Shown here in pieces: positions 23,307 to 34,214 of a stretch of 64,000 bases of DNA. Below the pieces are notes generated by a model that worked only from the letters and a program-made list of their open reading frames with translations, searched no databases and was not told the origin of the DNA. Made by a program: the position numbers and the translations under genes. This DNA comes from Clostridiaceae bacterium. GTDB taxonomy: Bacteria; Bacillota; Clostridia; Saccharofermentanales; Saccharofermentanaceae. Numbering within the stretch: position 1 is the first letter of the stretch; the number at the start of each line of letters is the position of its first letter. The stretch lies in NCBI GenBank assembly GCA_012729635.1, contig JAAYCT010000009.1, positions 80,082-144,081 of the forward strand, read 5' to 3'.

Positions 23307-24473
23307 ATGATCATGCAATCAAACAGACATTCGGAAATCGGATATCGGGAATCAAGTTCTTCCGCAAAGGGGAAAGCATTGCTCGGGCTTTATATCGGTA
23401 TGCTTGTGGTCATTTGCGTTATTTCTTTTACCTTCGGAGCTTCTTTTGCGTATAAGGATTATTTGCTTGGACTTCCGTCATATGTTCCTCAGGGAACCGA
23501 TGCGACTATGGTAAACGAGGATGGATCTTTCGTAAATATTTCGGAAATAATCGCATCGGAAACAACTCAAATTGCAATTCCCGAATTCGAACATATCCAC
23601 AATATCCTGCTGATCGGAATCGATAGTCGATCCAAATCCTATTCCAAGGACGGTTCGGGCAGCAGAGCCGACATCATTATGATTCTCACCGTGAATGAGA
23701 AGGATGGAACCATCAAGCTTCTTTCAATCGCCAGAGATTCATACGCATATATTCCCGGGTTCAGCGATCCTCAGAAGATCAACGGTGCCATGACATACGG
23801 AGGACCGGAACTGCTGATGGCCACAATCGAAAATTCATTGAGAATCGAATTGAATGATTATGCATTTGTCAATTTCTACCATATGGAAAAGGTGATTGAC
23901 TCCGTGGGCGGTGTTTACGCATATGTTTCCGAGGCGGAAAGAATAAATGAGGGCGGCTTAAATTCTCTTTTAGCCGGTGATAATATTGAAAAAGGCCTGG
24001 AGCCTGAAACCAATCTTCTGCAAACATCCGGTACTCAGTTGTTAAACGGTAGACAGGCCGTAATGTATTCCCGGATTCGCAAAGTCGGCGGGGGGGATTA
24101 CGAGCGATCCAAGAGACAGGTGGAGGTTTTGGAAAGTTTGCTGAAACGCTTTATGAACCGTTCGCTGAGTGGACAGGCATCTGCACTTGAAAAAATGCTT
24201 CCGCACGTTTCAACCAATATTCCGCGTGACAGGATCGAATGGTATGCCACGACATTCCTTTCCCAATTGAAGTCGCCCGAATTTGTTTATGAAAAATTGC
24301 CGCTCAACGGATATTCCAATCAGGGCATATACAGTGACTTTTACGCGCGTCAGTGGAGTATTCGACCGGACTGGAACGGAATGATTCCGTTCGTTCAAGA
24401 ATATATCTTCGGTGAGAACTTTCCGGTTGACCCGGTACGTACCATTCCTAATGCGCCGAATTCCGGCGAGTAA
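23307..24473 (+). CDS. LytR-CpsA-Psr (LCP) family cell-wall glycopolymer ligase
   Basis: 388 residues. A short cytoplasmic stub, one membrane helix (about 29-50, LYIGMLVVICVISFTFGASF), an extracellular stalk, then the LCP domain (about 97-310). Visible are LLIGIDSR, a metal-site Asp in SRADIIMILTVN, the Arg-rich SIARDSYAYIPG, INGAMTYGGPELLMATIEN, and the late motif RQAVMYSRIRKVGGGDYERSKRQ. LCP enzymes move teichoic acid or other glycopolymers from undecaprenyl carriers to peptidoglycan. ATG 23307 has no good ribosome site, and the second ATG (23313) is no better; TTG 23379 follows AAAGGGGA, but would start just before the membrane helix. The start is therefore uncertain. Directly after galE. 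Confidence 0.9.
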   Translation: MIMQSNRHSEIGYRESSSSAKGKALLGLYIGMLVVICVISFTFGASFAYKDYLLGLPSYVPQGTDATMVNEDGSFVNISEIIASETTQIAIPEFEHIHNILLIGIDSRSKSYSKDGSGSRADIIMILTVNEKDGTIKLLSIARDSYAYIPGFSDPQKINGAMTYGGPELLMATIENSLRIELNDYAFVNFYHMEKVIDSVGGVYAYVSEAERINEGGLNSLLAGDNIEKGLEPETNLLQTSGTQLLNGRQAVMYSRIRKVGGGDYERSKRQVEVLESLLKRFMNRSLSGQASALEKMLPHVSTNIPRDRIEWYATTFLSQLKSPEFVYEKLPLNGYSNQGIYSDFYARQWSIRPDWNGMIPFVQEYIFGENFPVDPVRTIPNAPNSGE

Positions 24474-24571
24474 TCGCGGATGAGGATCGACCGGGTCGCG
24501 CATTCAAATGTTTCGAGGTATGATTTGGGATAACCCATCCCCTTTTTTCCGGATATTCTCTGTATTACGTC

Positions 24572-24600
24572 TTGACACAAGATGGGATTCGGCTTATATT
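24572..24600 (+). promoter_or_regulatory. groESL promoter
   Basis: TTGACA (24572-24577), 17-base spacer, TATATT (24595-24600). Almost perfect sigma-A consensus, immediately ahead of the CIRCE operator. Confidence 0.9.
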
Positions 24601-24610
24601 TAGTATTGCT

Positions 24611-24637
24611 TTAGCACTCTTTGGTTGTGAGTGCTAA
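24611..24637. promoter_or_regulatory. CIRCE operator (HrcA-binding site)
   Basis: TTAGCACTC, nine bases, GAGTGCTAA: a perfect match to the CIRCE consensus, 11 bp after the -10 element and 30 bp ahead of groES. HrcA binding here represses groESL under non-stress conditions. The hrcA gene is not in the window. Confidence 0.97.
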
Positions 24638-24952
<315 letters not shown>

Positions 24953-24970
24953 ATCGAAAAACGGAGGTAA

Positions 24971-26593
<1,623 letters not shown>

Positions 26594-26608
26594 TCCGAAA
26601 TGAAATAT

Positions 26609-26641
26609 AACAGCCGGTGCGGAATGTCCGTGCCGGCTGTT
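26609..26641 (+). terminator. Intrinsic terminator of groESL
   Basis: AACAGCCGGTGCGGA pairs with TCCGTGCCGGCTGTT (15 bp including two G-U pairs, ATG loop), followed by TTATTATG. It begins 16 bp after the groEL stop. Confidence 0.85.
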
Positions 26642-26720
26642 TTATTATGATTCCCGACGTTTCATTTCTATGAAAAATAAGATATGATTATTAGCATAAT
26701 GCGAATATCGGAGGGATTAG

Positions 26721-27242
26721 GTGAAAGACGTTTTTCTTGAAAAAATTGTTACTCATCGCAAGAGTCCGTTTGAGTTGTTTTTAAAATTCATGATTGTGCT
26801 TACAACGATTACGGTCATTTTGGTAGTCAATTTAAATGTTATGTTTTATATACCTCAACTCATGCCCTTGGCTTTGATGCTTTCGTTCGGACTTGTATAT
26901 TTGGGCTATCGACTTTTTACTTCCATCAATGTGGAGTACGAATACTCTTTGACCAATGACGACCTTACAATCGAGAGGATTTCCGCCAAGCGAAAGAGGA
27001 AGGTTGTTTTTTCCGCCAGCTGTAAAAGTTTTGAACGTGTCGCCCCGATATCGGATCCGGAATATCTGAATAGACTTAAATCTTCTGCGGCATTTATTGA
27101 TTTTTCATCGTCCGACAGAGAAATAACATGGTACATTTTCTTAACTCGCGGAGGAAGAAAAACAACGATTCTATTTGATTATGATGAGCGGTTTATCTCT
27201 GTTTTTCAGCGTTACAATCCGAGGAATGTAGTTTTGACCTGA
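26721..27242 (+). CDS. Small membrane protein with a cytoplasmic beta-rich domain
   Basis: 173 residues. Two adjacent helices (about 20-43 and 46-70) form a hairpin. The C-terminal 95 residues look like a compact beta-rich domain (VEYEYSLTNDDLTIERISAKRKRKVVF, then AAFIDF, WYIFLTRGG and TTILFDYDERFISVFQRY). This pattern, ending in a phrase meaning position at the membrane plus a PH-like fold, matches a small family common in Clostridia (DUF6106-like, from memory). Starts with GTG 26721 behind GGAGGG. A 19-bp gap to the next gene suggests cotranscription. Function unknown. Confidence 0.78.
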   Translation: MKDVFLEKIVTHRKSPFELFLKFMIVLTTITVILVVNLNVMFYIPQLMPLALMLSFGLVYLGYRLFTSINVEYEYSLTNDDLTIERISAKRKRKVVFSASCKSFERVAPISDPEYLNRLKSSAAFIDFSSSDREITWYIFLTRGGRKTTILFDYDERFISVFQRYNPRNVVLT

Positions 27243-27266
27243 GATAACGATTGGGAGGAAATGATC

Positions 27267-28613
27267 ATGACAAGAGCCCTCAAATCCGAAAAAGCATTAA
27301 CAAGAGCGGAAAAATCATGGATCGGTTACGATTGGGCGAATTCCGTATATGCAACAATCATTATGGCCGCATTATTTCCGATTTATTTCGGTTGGGTCGG
27401 AGTGGCTTCCGGATTTGAGGCAACTGAGGCGTCATCGATGTGGGCTTTCGGGACTTCGATCGCGACTGCGGTAGTAGCGATCCTTGCGCCGGTACTCGGC
27501 GCATTTGCTGATTTTGCCGGAATGAAGAAAAAGCTCCTTATTTCGTTTATTCTGATCGGAACAACATTTACTTTTTTGATGGCCATTACAGATCATGTGT
27601 GGTTGATGTTGGTTGGGTACGTTCTTTCCTATATCGGATTTACGGGAGCAAACCTTTTCTATGATTCATTTTTGACGGATGTTACAACCAAGGATCGAAT
27701 GGATAAGATATCATCTCTTGGATTTTCGATGGGGTATGTCGGAGGAAGCACGATCGCTTTTTTGATTGCCCTCGCAATTATTTATGTTCTTGGGTTTGAG
27801 AATTGGCTCGGTTATAAAATTGCCGCAGTGATTACTTCGGTTTGGTGGATGGTGTTCAGTATCCCGATGATTATGAATGTAAAACAGATCCATTACATCG
27901 AAAAACCTCCGAGAATAGGGGAACAAGTCAAACTCACGTTCAAGAACATTTTCAAAACGTTTATGACTATTGTAAAAATTCGCGGACTTTTGTTTTTCAT
28001 AATCGCTTATTTTTTCTATATTGACGGCGTTAATTCCGTAATTCATTTGGCCACATCATACGGAACAACTTTGGAATTGGACCCCCTGCTAATGGTTGCA
28101 GCACTTTTGGTTACTCAAATCGTTGCGATTCCCTTCACGATTCTTTTCGGATATTTTGCAAGAAAAGTGGGGTCTCTTAATATGATTCTGATTGCCGTAT
28201 GCATTTACGCATTGATTTGCGGCGTCGGATTTTATATGGGATATATGATTGAAATTGCACCCGAAATCGGTCCCGAAAGAGAAGCCGCCGTTTCTTTCGC
28301 TCAAATCCTATTCTTTGTCATGGCCACCCTGGTTGGCACGGTTCAGGGTGGGATACAGGCTTTGTCCCGATCATTTTTCGGACGGATGATTCCCGCGAAC
28401 CGATCGAATGAATTTTTCGGCTTTTTCGATATTTTCGGAAAATTCGCGGCAGTGATGGGTCCTGCGATTTATGGTGCCGTAACCCTAATAACCGGCAGTT
28501 CCGCAACGGGTATCGTTGCAATCGGAGCATTGTTCATTACGGCGTTTATCATCCTGGTCATCAACAAAAAAACGATCGGGGAGACCGAGAAGACAGGAAT
28601 ACAAGCACTCTGA
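27267..28613 (+). CDS. UMF1-family MFS transporter
   Basis: 448 residues from ATG 27267, eight bases after GGGAGG; the ATG at 27261 is only two bases away. Twelve helices of the major facilitator superfamily with the UMF1/Atg22-like N-terminal signature KSWIGYDWANSVYATIIM. In yeast Atg22 the family exports amino acids from the vacuole; bacterial members are uncharacterised and often annotated simply as MFS. A long loop (about 205-225, NVKQIHYIEKPPRIGEQVKL) separates the halves. First of a long chain of same-strand genes. Confidence 0.88.
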   Translation: MTRALKSEKALTRAEKSWIGYDWANSVYATIIMAALFPIYFGWVGVASGFEATEASSMWAFGTSIATAVVAILAPVLGAFADFAGMKKKLLISFILIGTTFTFLMAITDHVWLMLVGYVLSYIGFTGANLFYDSFLTDVTTKDRMDKISSLGFSMGYVGGSTIAFLIALAIIYVLGFENWLGYKIAAVITSVWWMVFSIPMIMNVKQIHYIEKPPRIGEQVKLTFKNIFKTFMTIVKIRGLLFFIIAYFFYIDGVNSVIHLATSYGTTLELDPLLMVAALLVTQIVAIPFTILFGYFARKVGSLNMILIAVCIYALICGVGFYMGYMIEIAPEIGPEREAAVSFAQILFFVMATLVGTVQGGIQALSRSFFGRMIPANRSNEFFGFFDIFGKFAAVMGPAIYGAVTLITGSSATGIVAIGALFITAFIILVINKKTIGETEKTGIQAL

Positions 28614-28630
28614 TCAGCGTAACGAAATCA

Positions 28631-29449
28631 GTGAATCGGGAGGATGATAACGCTTCGGCCTTGGCCGAAACGAGAAGTGGTATGAATCGATATTCGTTCC
28701 GAATTATGACTGCGGACGTTGACTTCCGTGAACATCTCCATATGCATGCACTTTTCGGAATGCTTCAGGAAGCGGCCGCGAGAAATGCAGAGGAACTGGG
28801 ATGGGGTCCTGTCGCGATGGATGACATGAACGCATCCTGGATCATTCTTCGGATGTCGGTTCGTTTGGAAAAAAAGCCTGTCTTAAGTGAGCGTATCTTT
28901 ATCGAAACCTGGTCCAGAGGTTACGAGCGGTTACTCTTTATCCGCGATTTTCTGATTTATGACAGCAAAGATTCGATTATCGGCAGAGCGACATCCAGTT
29001 GGATCCCGATCGACAAGAGTTCCGGGAAGCCGATTCGCCCCCAATTTTTTGATCAAATCAGCGAGCGTGCTTATAATGAACGAAAGGCTTTATTTGACCA
29101 TGCCGTTCGCCTCAAGCCTTTTGTTTCCGACATGGAGTATGCGAAGGATCATATCGAGTACATTAAGAAGTACGCAGATTACAGTGATATCGATAAAAAT
29201 CTACATGTGAATAATACCCGATATATCGCGTGGAGTATGGATGCCGCAAATTTCGCCAATCTAACTCAATATGATATGCTGTCTGCGGACATCAATTATA
29301 TGTGCGAAATAAAGCACAGGGAAAAAGTCTATCTTTTCTTTGCGTCAAGCGACGACGAGATTCGTGTTGACGGAATAGTCGAAGGAACAGGGAAAATCGC
29401 GTTCTGTTGCCGTCTTCATTCGGAAGGATCAATCGGAGGAAGCAAATGA
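28631..29449 (+). CDS. Acyl-ACP thioesterase (double hot-dog)
   Basis: Releases fatty acid from acyl carrier protein. Two hot-dog halves: residues about 20-145 (YSFRIMTADVDF...HALFGMLQEAAARNAEELG) and about 165-270. The second has the catalytic-type segment DIDKNLHVNNTRYIAW (Asn and His of the FatA/FatB family). Bacterial members set the length of released fatty acids in some anaerobes. The start is uncertain: GTG 28631 lacks a ribosome site, while ATG 28682 starts right at the conserved region with a weak GAGAAGTGG. The latter would give 255 residues. It ends by overlapping the ABC ATPase by 4 bp, so they are cotranscribed. Confidence 0.85.
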   Translation: MNREDDNASALAETRSGMNRYSFRIMTADVDFREHLHMHALFGMLQEAAARNAEELGWGPVAMDDMNASWIILRMSVRLEKKPVLSERIFIETWSRGYERLLFIRDFLIYDSKDSIIGRATSSWIPIDKSSGKPIRPQFFDQISERAYNERKALFDHAVRLKPFVSDMEYAKDHIEYIKKYADYSDIDKNLHVNNTRYIAWSMDAANFANLTQYDMLSADINYMCEIKHREKVYLFFASSDDEIRVDGIVEGTGKIAFCCRLHSEGSIGGSK

Positions 29450-30399
29450 TTGAAATAAAAAATGTTTCGAAGTATTACGGTGATAAACTCGCGTTGAATA
29501 ATGTTTCCTTCGAAGTTCGTGACGGTGAGTTGCTCGGTCTGCTCGGTCCGAACGGTGCGGGAAAAACGACATTAATGAACATTCTTACCGGTTTTTTATC
29601 GTCTACATCCGGTACGGTATCAATCGACGGACACGACATTTTGGAAGAGCCGGCCGAAGCCAAGAGAAACATAGGATATTTACCTGAAAATCCGCCGCTT
29701 TATCCCGATATGACGGTTCGTGAATACCTTCGATTTGTCTGTGAACTCAAGAAAATTCCGAAGGTTTCCCGCGAAAAGGCAATTGCCGAAGCGCTTTCCC
29801 TCGTGAAAATATTTGAAGTATCCGGGAGGGTGATCCGAAATCTGTCCAAGGGCTATAAACAAAGGGTCGGATTGGCTCAGGCCATTATATCAAAACCCAA
29901 AATCCTGATTCTTGATGAACCAACAATCGGATTAGATCCGCGTCAGATTATTGAGATCAGGAATTTAATAATGTCCCTTAAAGGGAAACATACGATTATC
30001 TTCAGTTCTCATGTTCTTACTGAAATTCAATCTGTCTGCGATCGGGTCGTGATTATTTTTGACGGGAAAAGAGTTGCGATTGATACTCCTTTGGACTTGG
30101 CGAGCAGGATGATCGGTCCCAAACGCCTTTCTCTGACCGTTGCGAGTGAATCGGAATATATTGGCGATGCACTTCGCTCGATAGAAGGAATCAAAAGGGT
30201 CACTGTCGTCAGGTCCGAGGATGGGAATGTTCAGTATGAATTGTTATTGGAGCCCAGTGCGGATGTGCGGCGGGATATATTTTTTTCAATGGCTTCCAAT
30301 TCATGGCCGATCGTAGAAATGCGCTCCAATGAGCCTTCGCTTGAAGATGTTTATCTCGGAGTTACTTCGCTTGCGGAGCGGAAAGGCGGATCAAAATGA
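29446..30399 (+). CDS. ABC transporter ATP-binding protein (GldA-like)
   Basis: 317 residues from ATG 29446, which overlaps the previous stop (ATGA) and follows CGGAGG. Walker A GPNGAGKTT (about 36-44), signature LSKGYKQRVGLAQA (about 140), Walker B ILILDEP, and the His switch SSH. The C-terminal 95 residues are the accessory domain found in ABC-2 type ATPases. It energises the membrane partner encoded next. The combination with GldF- and GldG-like genes matches the Clostridia version of the Bacteroidetes gliding transporter, but gliding itself is not implied. Confidence 0.95.
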   Translation: MIEIKNVSKYYGDKLALNNVSFEVRDGELLGLLGPNGAGKTTLMNILTGFLSSTSGTVSIDGHDILEEPAEAKRNIGYLPENPPLYPDMTVREYLRFVCELKKIPKVSREKAIAEALSLVKIFEVSGRVIRNLSKGYKQRVGLAQAIISKPKILILDEPTIGLDPRQIIEIRNLIMSLKGKHTIIFSSHVLTEIQSVCDRVVIIFDGKRVAIDTPLDLASRMIGPKRLSLTVASESEYIGDALRSIEGIKRVTVVRSEDGNVQYELLLEPSADVRRDIFFSMASNSWPIVEMRSNEPSLEDVYLGVTSLAERKGGSK

Positions 30400-31175
30400 T
30401 TGCATATTATAAGCGAGAACTGTTGTCCTACTTCCGTTCTCCGACCGGTTGGGTTGCAATGGCGCTCTACGCGATAATCAGCGGGTTTTTCTTCTCCTCC
30501 TGGATCCCGTCCGGCGGGTTTGATTTGTCCGGAGAATTCGTTTTTGTTTCGGGTATTCTGTTTATCGTCGTTCCGATTATTACAATGCGTTTGTTTTCGG
30601 AGGAAAAAAAGACCGGTACCGATGTCTTGATGTATACAGCTTCATCAAGTTTATCGGGAATCGTTGTTGCAAAGTATCTTGCCGCACTTACGTTATTTCT
30701 TTTAATGAATATCACGTTGTTGATCCATATGCTGATCCTTCTGATCTTTGGCGGAGAAATCAATGCCGTTACCGTCGGATCATTATTCGGACTTTTGTTG
30801 TTGGGCGCGGTTTTTATCGCGATCGGCACATTCGCGTCCGCCACGACCGAAAACCAAATCATTGCGGCACTTCTCAGCTTTACCGTGATACTACTCTCCC
30901 GTTTCGTGTTTATCTTTTCGGAACAGTTTCGTTCCATTACCGTTGGAATTTTATCGGCACTTAACGTTTTTGGTATCAGCTCGGAACGAATCGCTTCCGC
31001 AGGGAACGGAGTACGAGACGCGATGAACTGGCTTGACCCTTATGCAAAGGTAGATGATTATTTTATCGGAGTATTTCGAATTCAGCCGATTATTTTCTGT
31101 GTTTCCGTCATCGTATTTTTTCTTTTCTTGACATACCGATTGATGGAGAAACGCAGATGGAGTCAAAACGGATAA
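30396..31175 (+). CDS. ABC transporter permease (GldF-like, ABC-2 type)
   Basis: 259 residues with six helices (about 18-36, 48-68, 93-118, 127-147, 155-175, 230-250). The N-terminal KRELLSYFRSPTGWVAMALY is characteristic of GldF-type permeases. The start overlaps the ATPase stop as ATGA. It is the transmembrane part of the complex with the ATPase and the GldG-like protein. Substrate unknown. Confidence 0.92.
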   Translation: MIAYYKRELLSYFRSPTGWVAMALYAIISGFFFSSWIPSGGFDLSGEFVFVSGILFIVVPIITMRLFSEEKKTGTDVLMYTASSSLSGIVVAKYLAALTLFLLMNITLLIHMLILLIFGGEINAVTVGSLFGLLLLGAVFIAIGTFASATTENQIIAALLSFTVILLSRFVFIFSEQFRSITVGILSALNVFGISSERIASAGNGVRDAMNWLDPYAKVDDYFIGVFRIQPIIFCVSVIVFFLFLTYRLMEKRRWSQNG

Positions 31176-31196
31176 TATGCCGAATGGAGGGCAAGA

Positions 31197-32690
31197 ATGA
31201 ATTTGCTTAGAAAAATCAGCGAATTCCTGACTTTAAGGAAAAAGAAACGCTTCATTAAAGATCAACGATCACGATCAATGCACAAGTATTCGATTCTTTC
31301 CATCGTCGTTCTTTTTGTTATCCTCATCATTATGAATGTGTTGGTTGATTTATTGGCGGAAAATCGCTTTGTTGATTTGACTGCACAGAAAATGAACTCA
31401 GTATCGGAAGAGACCCGGAAGGTTTTAACCGATCTTCCGGCAGAAGTTCAAATCATTGGTCTGTTTGAAAGACCCGATAACCTGGAATCCTCCATATATC
31501 AACTATTTGTTCCGCTTCTTGACAAATATGAGGAGTTATCAAAAGGCAAGATGAGCGTTTCGTATTATGATCCGGACGCTTACCCCTCTATAGTTTTTGG
31601 GCTCGATCCGACCGGGTCGACTTCTTTTTCAAAGGATACGTACGTTGTGAAATCCGGTGATCGTTTTGTCATCATTGATCCAATGGATTGCTTGATTTTT
31701 GATTCGTATGAGTATTCGGTCAATAATCGCACGGTAATCGTTGGAAACAGCGTGGAGACGGTTTTCACGGGATCCATTTCATATTTGGTCTCCGGTGATT
31801 TAAGACGTGCGTATTTCACAAACGGACACTCGGAATCCGGGAGCAGTACGATCCGTGATCTGCTCCGGTATGACGGTTACGAGTGTAAGGATTTATATTT
31901 GGAACAACAAGGGGGCATCCCCGATGACTGTGAAGTGATCATAATCAATCTTCCCAAAAGTGATTTTACGGAGAATGAAGCGGGCCTTCTTTCTGATTTC
32001 TTATCCGATGGAGGGAAAATAATAATGGTCAGCGACTTTTCCTCGTATCCGACAGAGATGACGAATTTATTCGCGCTCGCCGAGAAAATGAGGATTTCAA
32101 TCACCTCCGACATTATTCGCGAGAATTCGCCTGAGTTCATGCTGGTTGCTGATAACAACTACTACTCGAAGGGAATCGTATCGGATGCGTATTCCTCGCT
32201 TTTCGGCATTGAGTTTGTAACCGTCGGTGAAAGCAGGAGCATTCAATTGGGTGATTATTCGGAATCGGATGCGACCGTGCGACCGATCCTTGCTTCCTCT
32301 TCGAATGCGGTTGCTCATTATGTCGAATCAAACCCGACAGAAAATCTTGTTGAGGGAACGAAATATTTTGCACTCCATTCTGCAATTGACGGCAGGACGG
32401 GACGCGGTGAAATGATTGTGTTGGGAACGGGGTTTATTTCTGCGGATGAGTATATTTCTTCCCTAGGCACAAACGATGACGGCATTCGTTTTTTCAGATA
32501 CCTGATTCACAGCCTTACCGGTAAAACCGTTCAAACTCCGATTCCCGCGAAATTCCTGCCCAGCTATGATTTTACGAATATGCCCTCGGTTTCAGAGCAA
32601 ACGATATGGACGGTTATGCTGATTGCGATCATTCCTTTCGTATTCATCTCGGCAGGTATCATCGTATACTATCGAAGAAAGCACAAGTAA
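31197..32690 (+). CDS. GldG-family ABC accessory protein
   Basis: 497 residues. A cytoplasmic basic stub (1-28), helix 1 (about 35-53), a large extracytoplasmic region (about 55-470), and a C-terminal helix (about 470-490) with a basic tail (RRKHK). The VDLTAQKMNSVSEETRKVLTDL sequence after helix 1 and the following domain are the GldG signature; the middle (EVIIINLPKSDFTENEAGLLSDFLSDGG) resembles an intracellular-trafficking/flippase accessory fold. The ribosome site is GGAGG. Follows the permease with a 21-bp gap. Partner of the ABC complex; role inferred from family only. Confidence 0.9.
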   Translation: MNLLRKISEFLTLRKKKRFIKDQRSRSMHKYSILSIVVLFVILIIMNVLVDLLAENRFVDLTAQKMNSVSEETRKVLTDLPAEVQIIGLFERPDNLESSIYQLFVPLLDKYEELSKGKMSVSYYDPDAYPSIVFGLDPTGSTSFSKDTYVVKSGDRFVIIDPMDCLIFDSYEYSVNNRTVIVGNSVETVFTGSISYLVSGDLRRAYFTNGHSESGSSTIRDLLRYDGYECKDLYLEQQGGIPDDCEVIIINLPKSDFTENEAGLLSDFLSDGGKIIMVSDFSSYPTEMTNLFALAEKMRISITSDIIRENSPEFMLVADNNYYSKGIVSDAYSSLFGIEFVTVGESRSIQLGDYSESDATVRPILASSSNAVAHYVESNPTENLVEGTKYFALHSAIDGRTGRGEMIVLGTGFISADEYISSLGTNDDGIRFFRYLIHSLTGKTVQTPIPAKFLPSYDFTNMPSVSEQTIWTVMLIAIIPFVFISAGIIVYYRRKHK

Positions 32691-32691
32691 C

Positions 32692-34197
32692 ATGCCAAGC
32701 GGAATAAAATCGATACGAAATTTGTGGATTCCCGGTATCATTCTGTTGGTTTTGATTGCTTTGTTGATTGCGGTTGTTTTCATAGGCCGGGATTCAAATA
32801 CATTGCCCTCAGAAACCGATTCGTCCGCTCCTTATACCCGGTTATCGCCCGAAGTGAAGGACATCCGATCTTTAAGTGTCATGAAGGAAAATCAACCGCT
32901 GTTCTCGATTATACGTAATCCGTTATCGGGGGACGCATTTCGTTTTTCATTCGCGAATTCTGAATTAAACAATGATGAGAGATATTTCTCCGATTCTGAG
33001 ATCAGTGAATTGGTGACGCATTTATCCGAAGTCCGTTCCAACCGATCCGTCTCGTCCGAAGGGCGTGAGTTATCTGAGTTTGGGTTGAGTTCACCCTTGT
33101 TTACGGTTTCATTTGAATCAAAAACGGGGGAAATCGTCTGTATAAATATCGGCAATAAATCTCCGGATAAAGAATCCGTTTATGTACATGTAAACAACAC
33201 GGGTCCCGTATATTTGATTTCCGCCGAGTATATCGATCTTATGGATATAAAAGCAACGGATCTTTTCGATCATGAGGGCCTTGTGATATCGGCTACGGAA
33301 ATTTCACGGATTCGTTTTCATCGAAAAGCGGATAATTTTTACATCACAGCCGTTCCTGACGACTTGTTACGTGAAACCGGTTATGACGGAGGCTTCAAGA
33401 TCATTGAGCCCATTGAATATACCGGCGGGGATGCTTTCAATCGATTGGCGTTTAACCTGCTCTCGATAACCATTGATGGTTATATTGGAGAAGGAATGGA
33501 AAAATTTTCCGATTATGGATTAGATGATCCTCAATATGAGTACACGATTGAAAAATCCGACGGATCATCGGTCACCGTATATTTCTCGGAGGAAAGATCA
33601 GGCAATTATTTCGGGTACTCGGATTTCTTGCCGGGAATATTTTATATTGAGTCGAACAGAATTTCCGGAAACGGTATGAAAGTAGCATTGATTGATTGCT
33701 ATTACCCGTATCCTTTACAGCTGAATATTTCGGATATCAAGAGAATCATCTCGAAATTTCCGGAAGGAGACTTTACGATCGACATCGATATTTCATCCGA
33801 CTCGAATTTTTCCGATTCAGAAACAGAGATTGTTCTTAACGGCCGTGATGCGAAGGTGCGGGACGGGAAGGGTCAATACTATTTTTCATTGCTTTATTAC
33901 GCAATCACGGAAATGAGATTTTCAAGAATTGATCCAAATCAAAAAATGATTCGCGAGCCTGATATTTCTATTCAGATCGTATATAGAAATGACGAAATTA
34001 CGCTTCTCGAGTTTTCGGAGCTGACTTCGGGTGAATATATGGTAATTATTGACCATGAGTACTCGGGCTTTATCATTTCTTCCGTTGAAATGTATGACGG
34101 AACAGATGAGAACCCCGGTGTTTGGTATTCCTATCGTCTATTGAGCAAAGCGCTTGACGGTCAAATCAACGGAACGTATGATATTTCTGTGCCGTAG
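32692..34197 (+). CDS. DUF4340 domain protein, partner of the GldFG-type ABC system
   Basis: 501 residues from ATG 32692, one base after the previous stop; an upstream extension would overlap the GldG-like coding region and is rejected. One helix (about 11-31, LWIPGIILLVLIALLIAVVF), then about 460 extracytoplasmic residues made of repeated alpha/beta units (LSEFGLSSPLFTVSFESKTGEIVCINIGN; YGLDDPQYEYTIEKSDGSSVTVYF). The repeating GLxxPxxxxxxxxxDG phrase is diagnostic of DUF4340. This family almost always follows GldG in Firmicutes. The protein probably sits outside the membrane with the ABC complex. Confidence 0.87.
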   Translation: MPSGIKSIRNLWIPGIILLVLIALLIAVVFIGRDSNTLPSETDSSAPYTRLSPEVKDIRSLSVMKENQPLFSIIRNPLSGDAFRFSFANSELNNDERYFSDSEISELVTHLSEVRSNRSVSSEGRELSEFGLSSPLFTVSFESKTGEIVCINIGNKSPDKESVYVHVNNTGPVYLISAEYIDLMDIKATDLFDHEGLVISATEISRIRFHRKADNFYITAVPDDLLRETGYDGGFKIIEPIEYTGGDAFNRLAFNLLSITIDGYIGEGMEKFSDYGLDDPQYEYTIEKSDGSSVTVYFSEERSGNYFGYSDFLPGIFYIESNRISGNGMKVALIDCYYPYPLQLNISDIKRIISKFPEGDFTIDIDISSDSNFSDSETEIVLNGRDAKVRDGKGQYYFSLLYYAITEMRFSRIDPNQKMIREPDISIQIVYRNDEITLLEFSELTSGEYMVIIDHEYSGFIISSVEMYDGTDENPGVWYSYRLLSKALDGQINGTYDISVP

Positions 34198-34214
34198 CAC
34201 ACAGAGGGGAACAG

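Noticed and set aside
29407..29445. ABC ATPase starting upstream at 29407
   Set aside because: ATG 29446 overlaps the preceding stop, has GGAGG ahead, and gives the canonical MIEIKNVSKYYG start.
32623..32691. Start of the DUF4340 protein inside the GldG-like gene
   Set aside because: It would overlap 68 bp of a clear coding region; ATG 32692 begins right after the stop and gives a normal membrane-anchored N-terminus.
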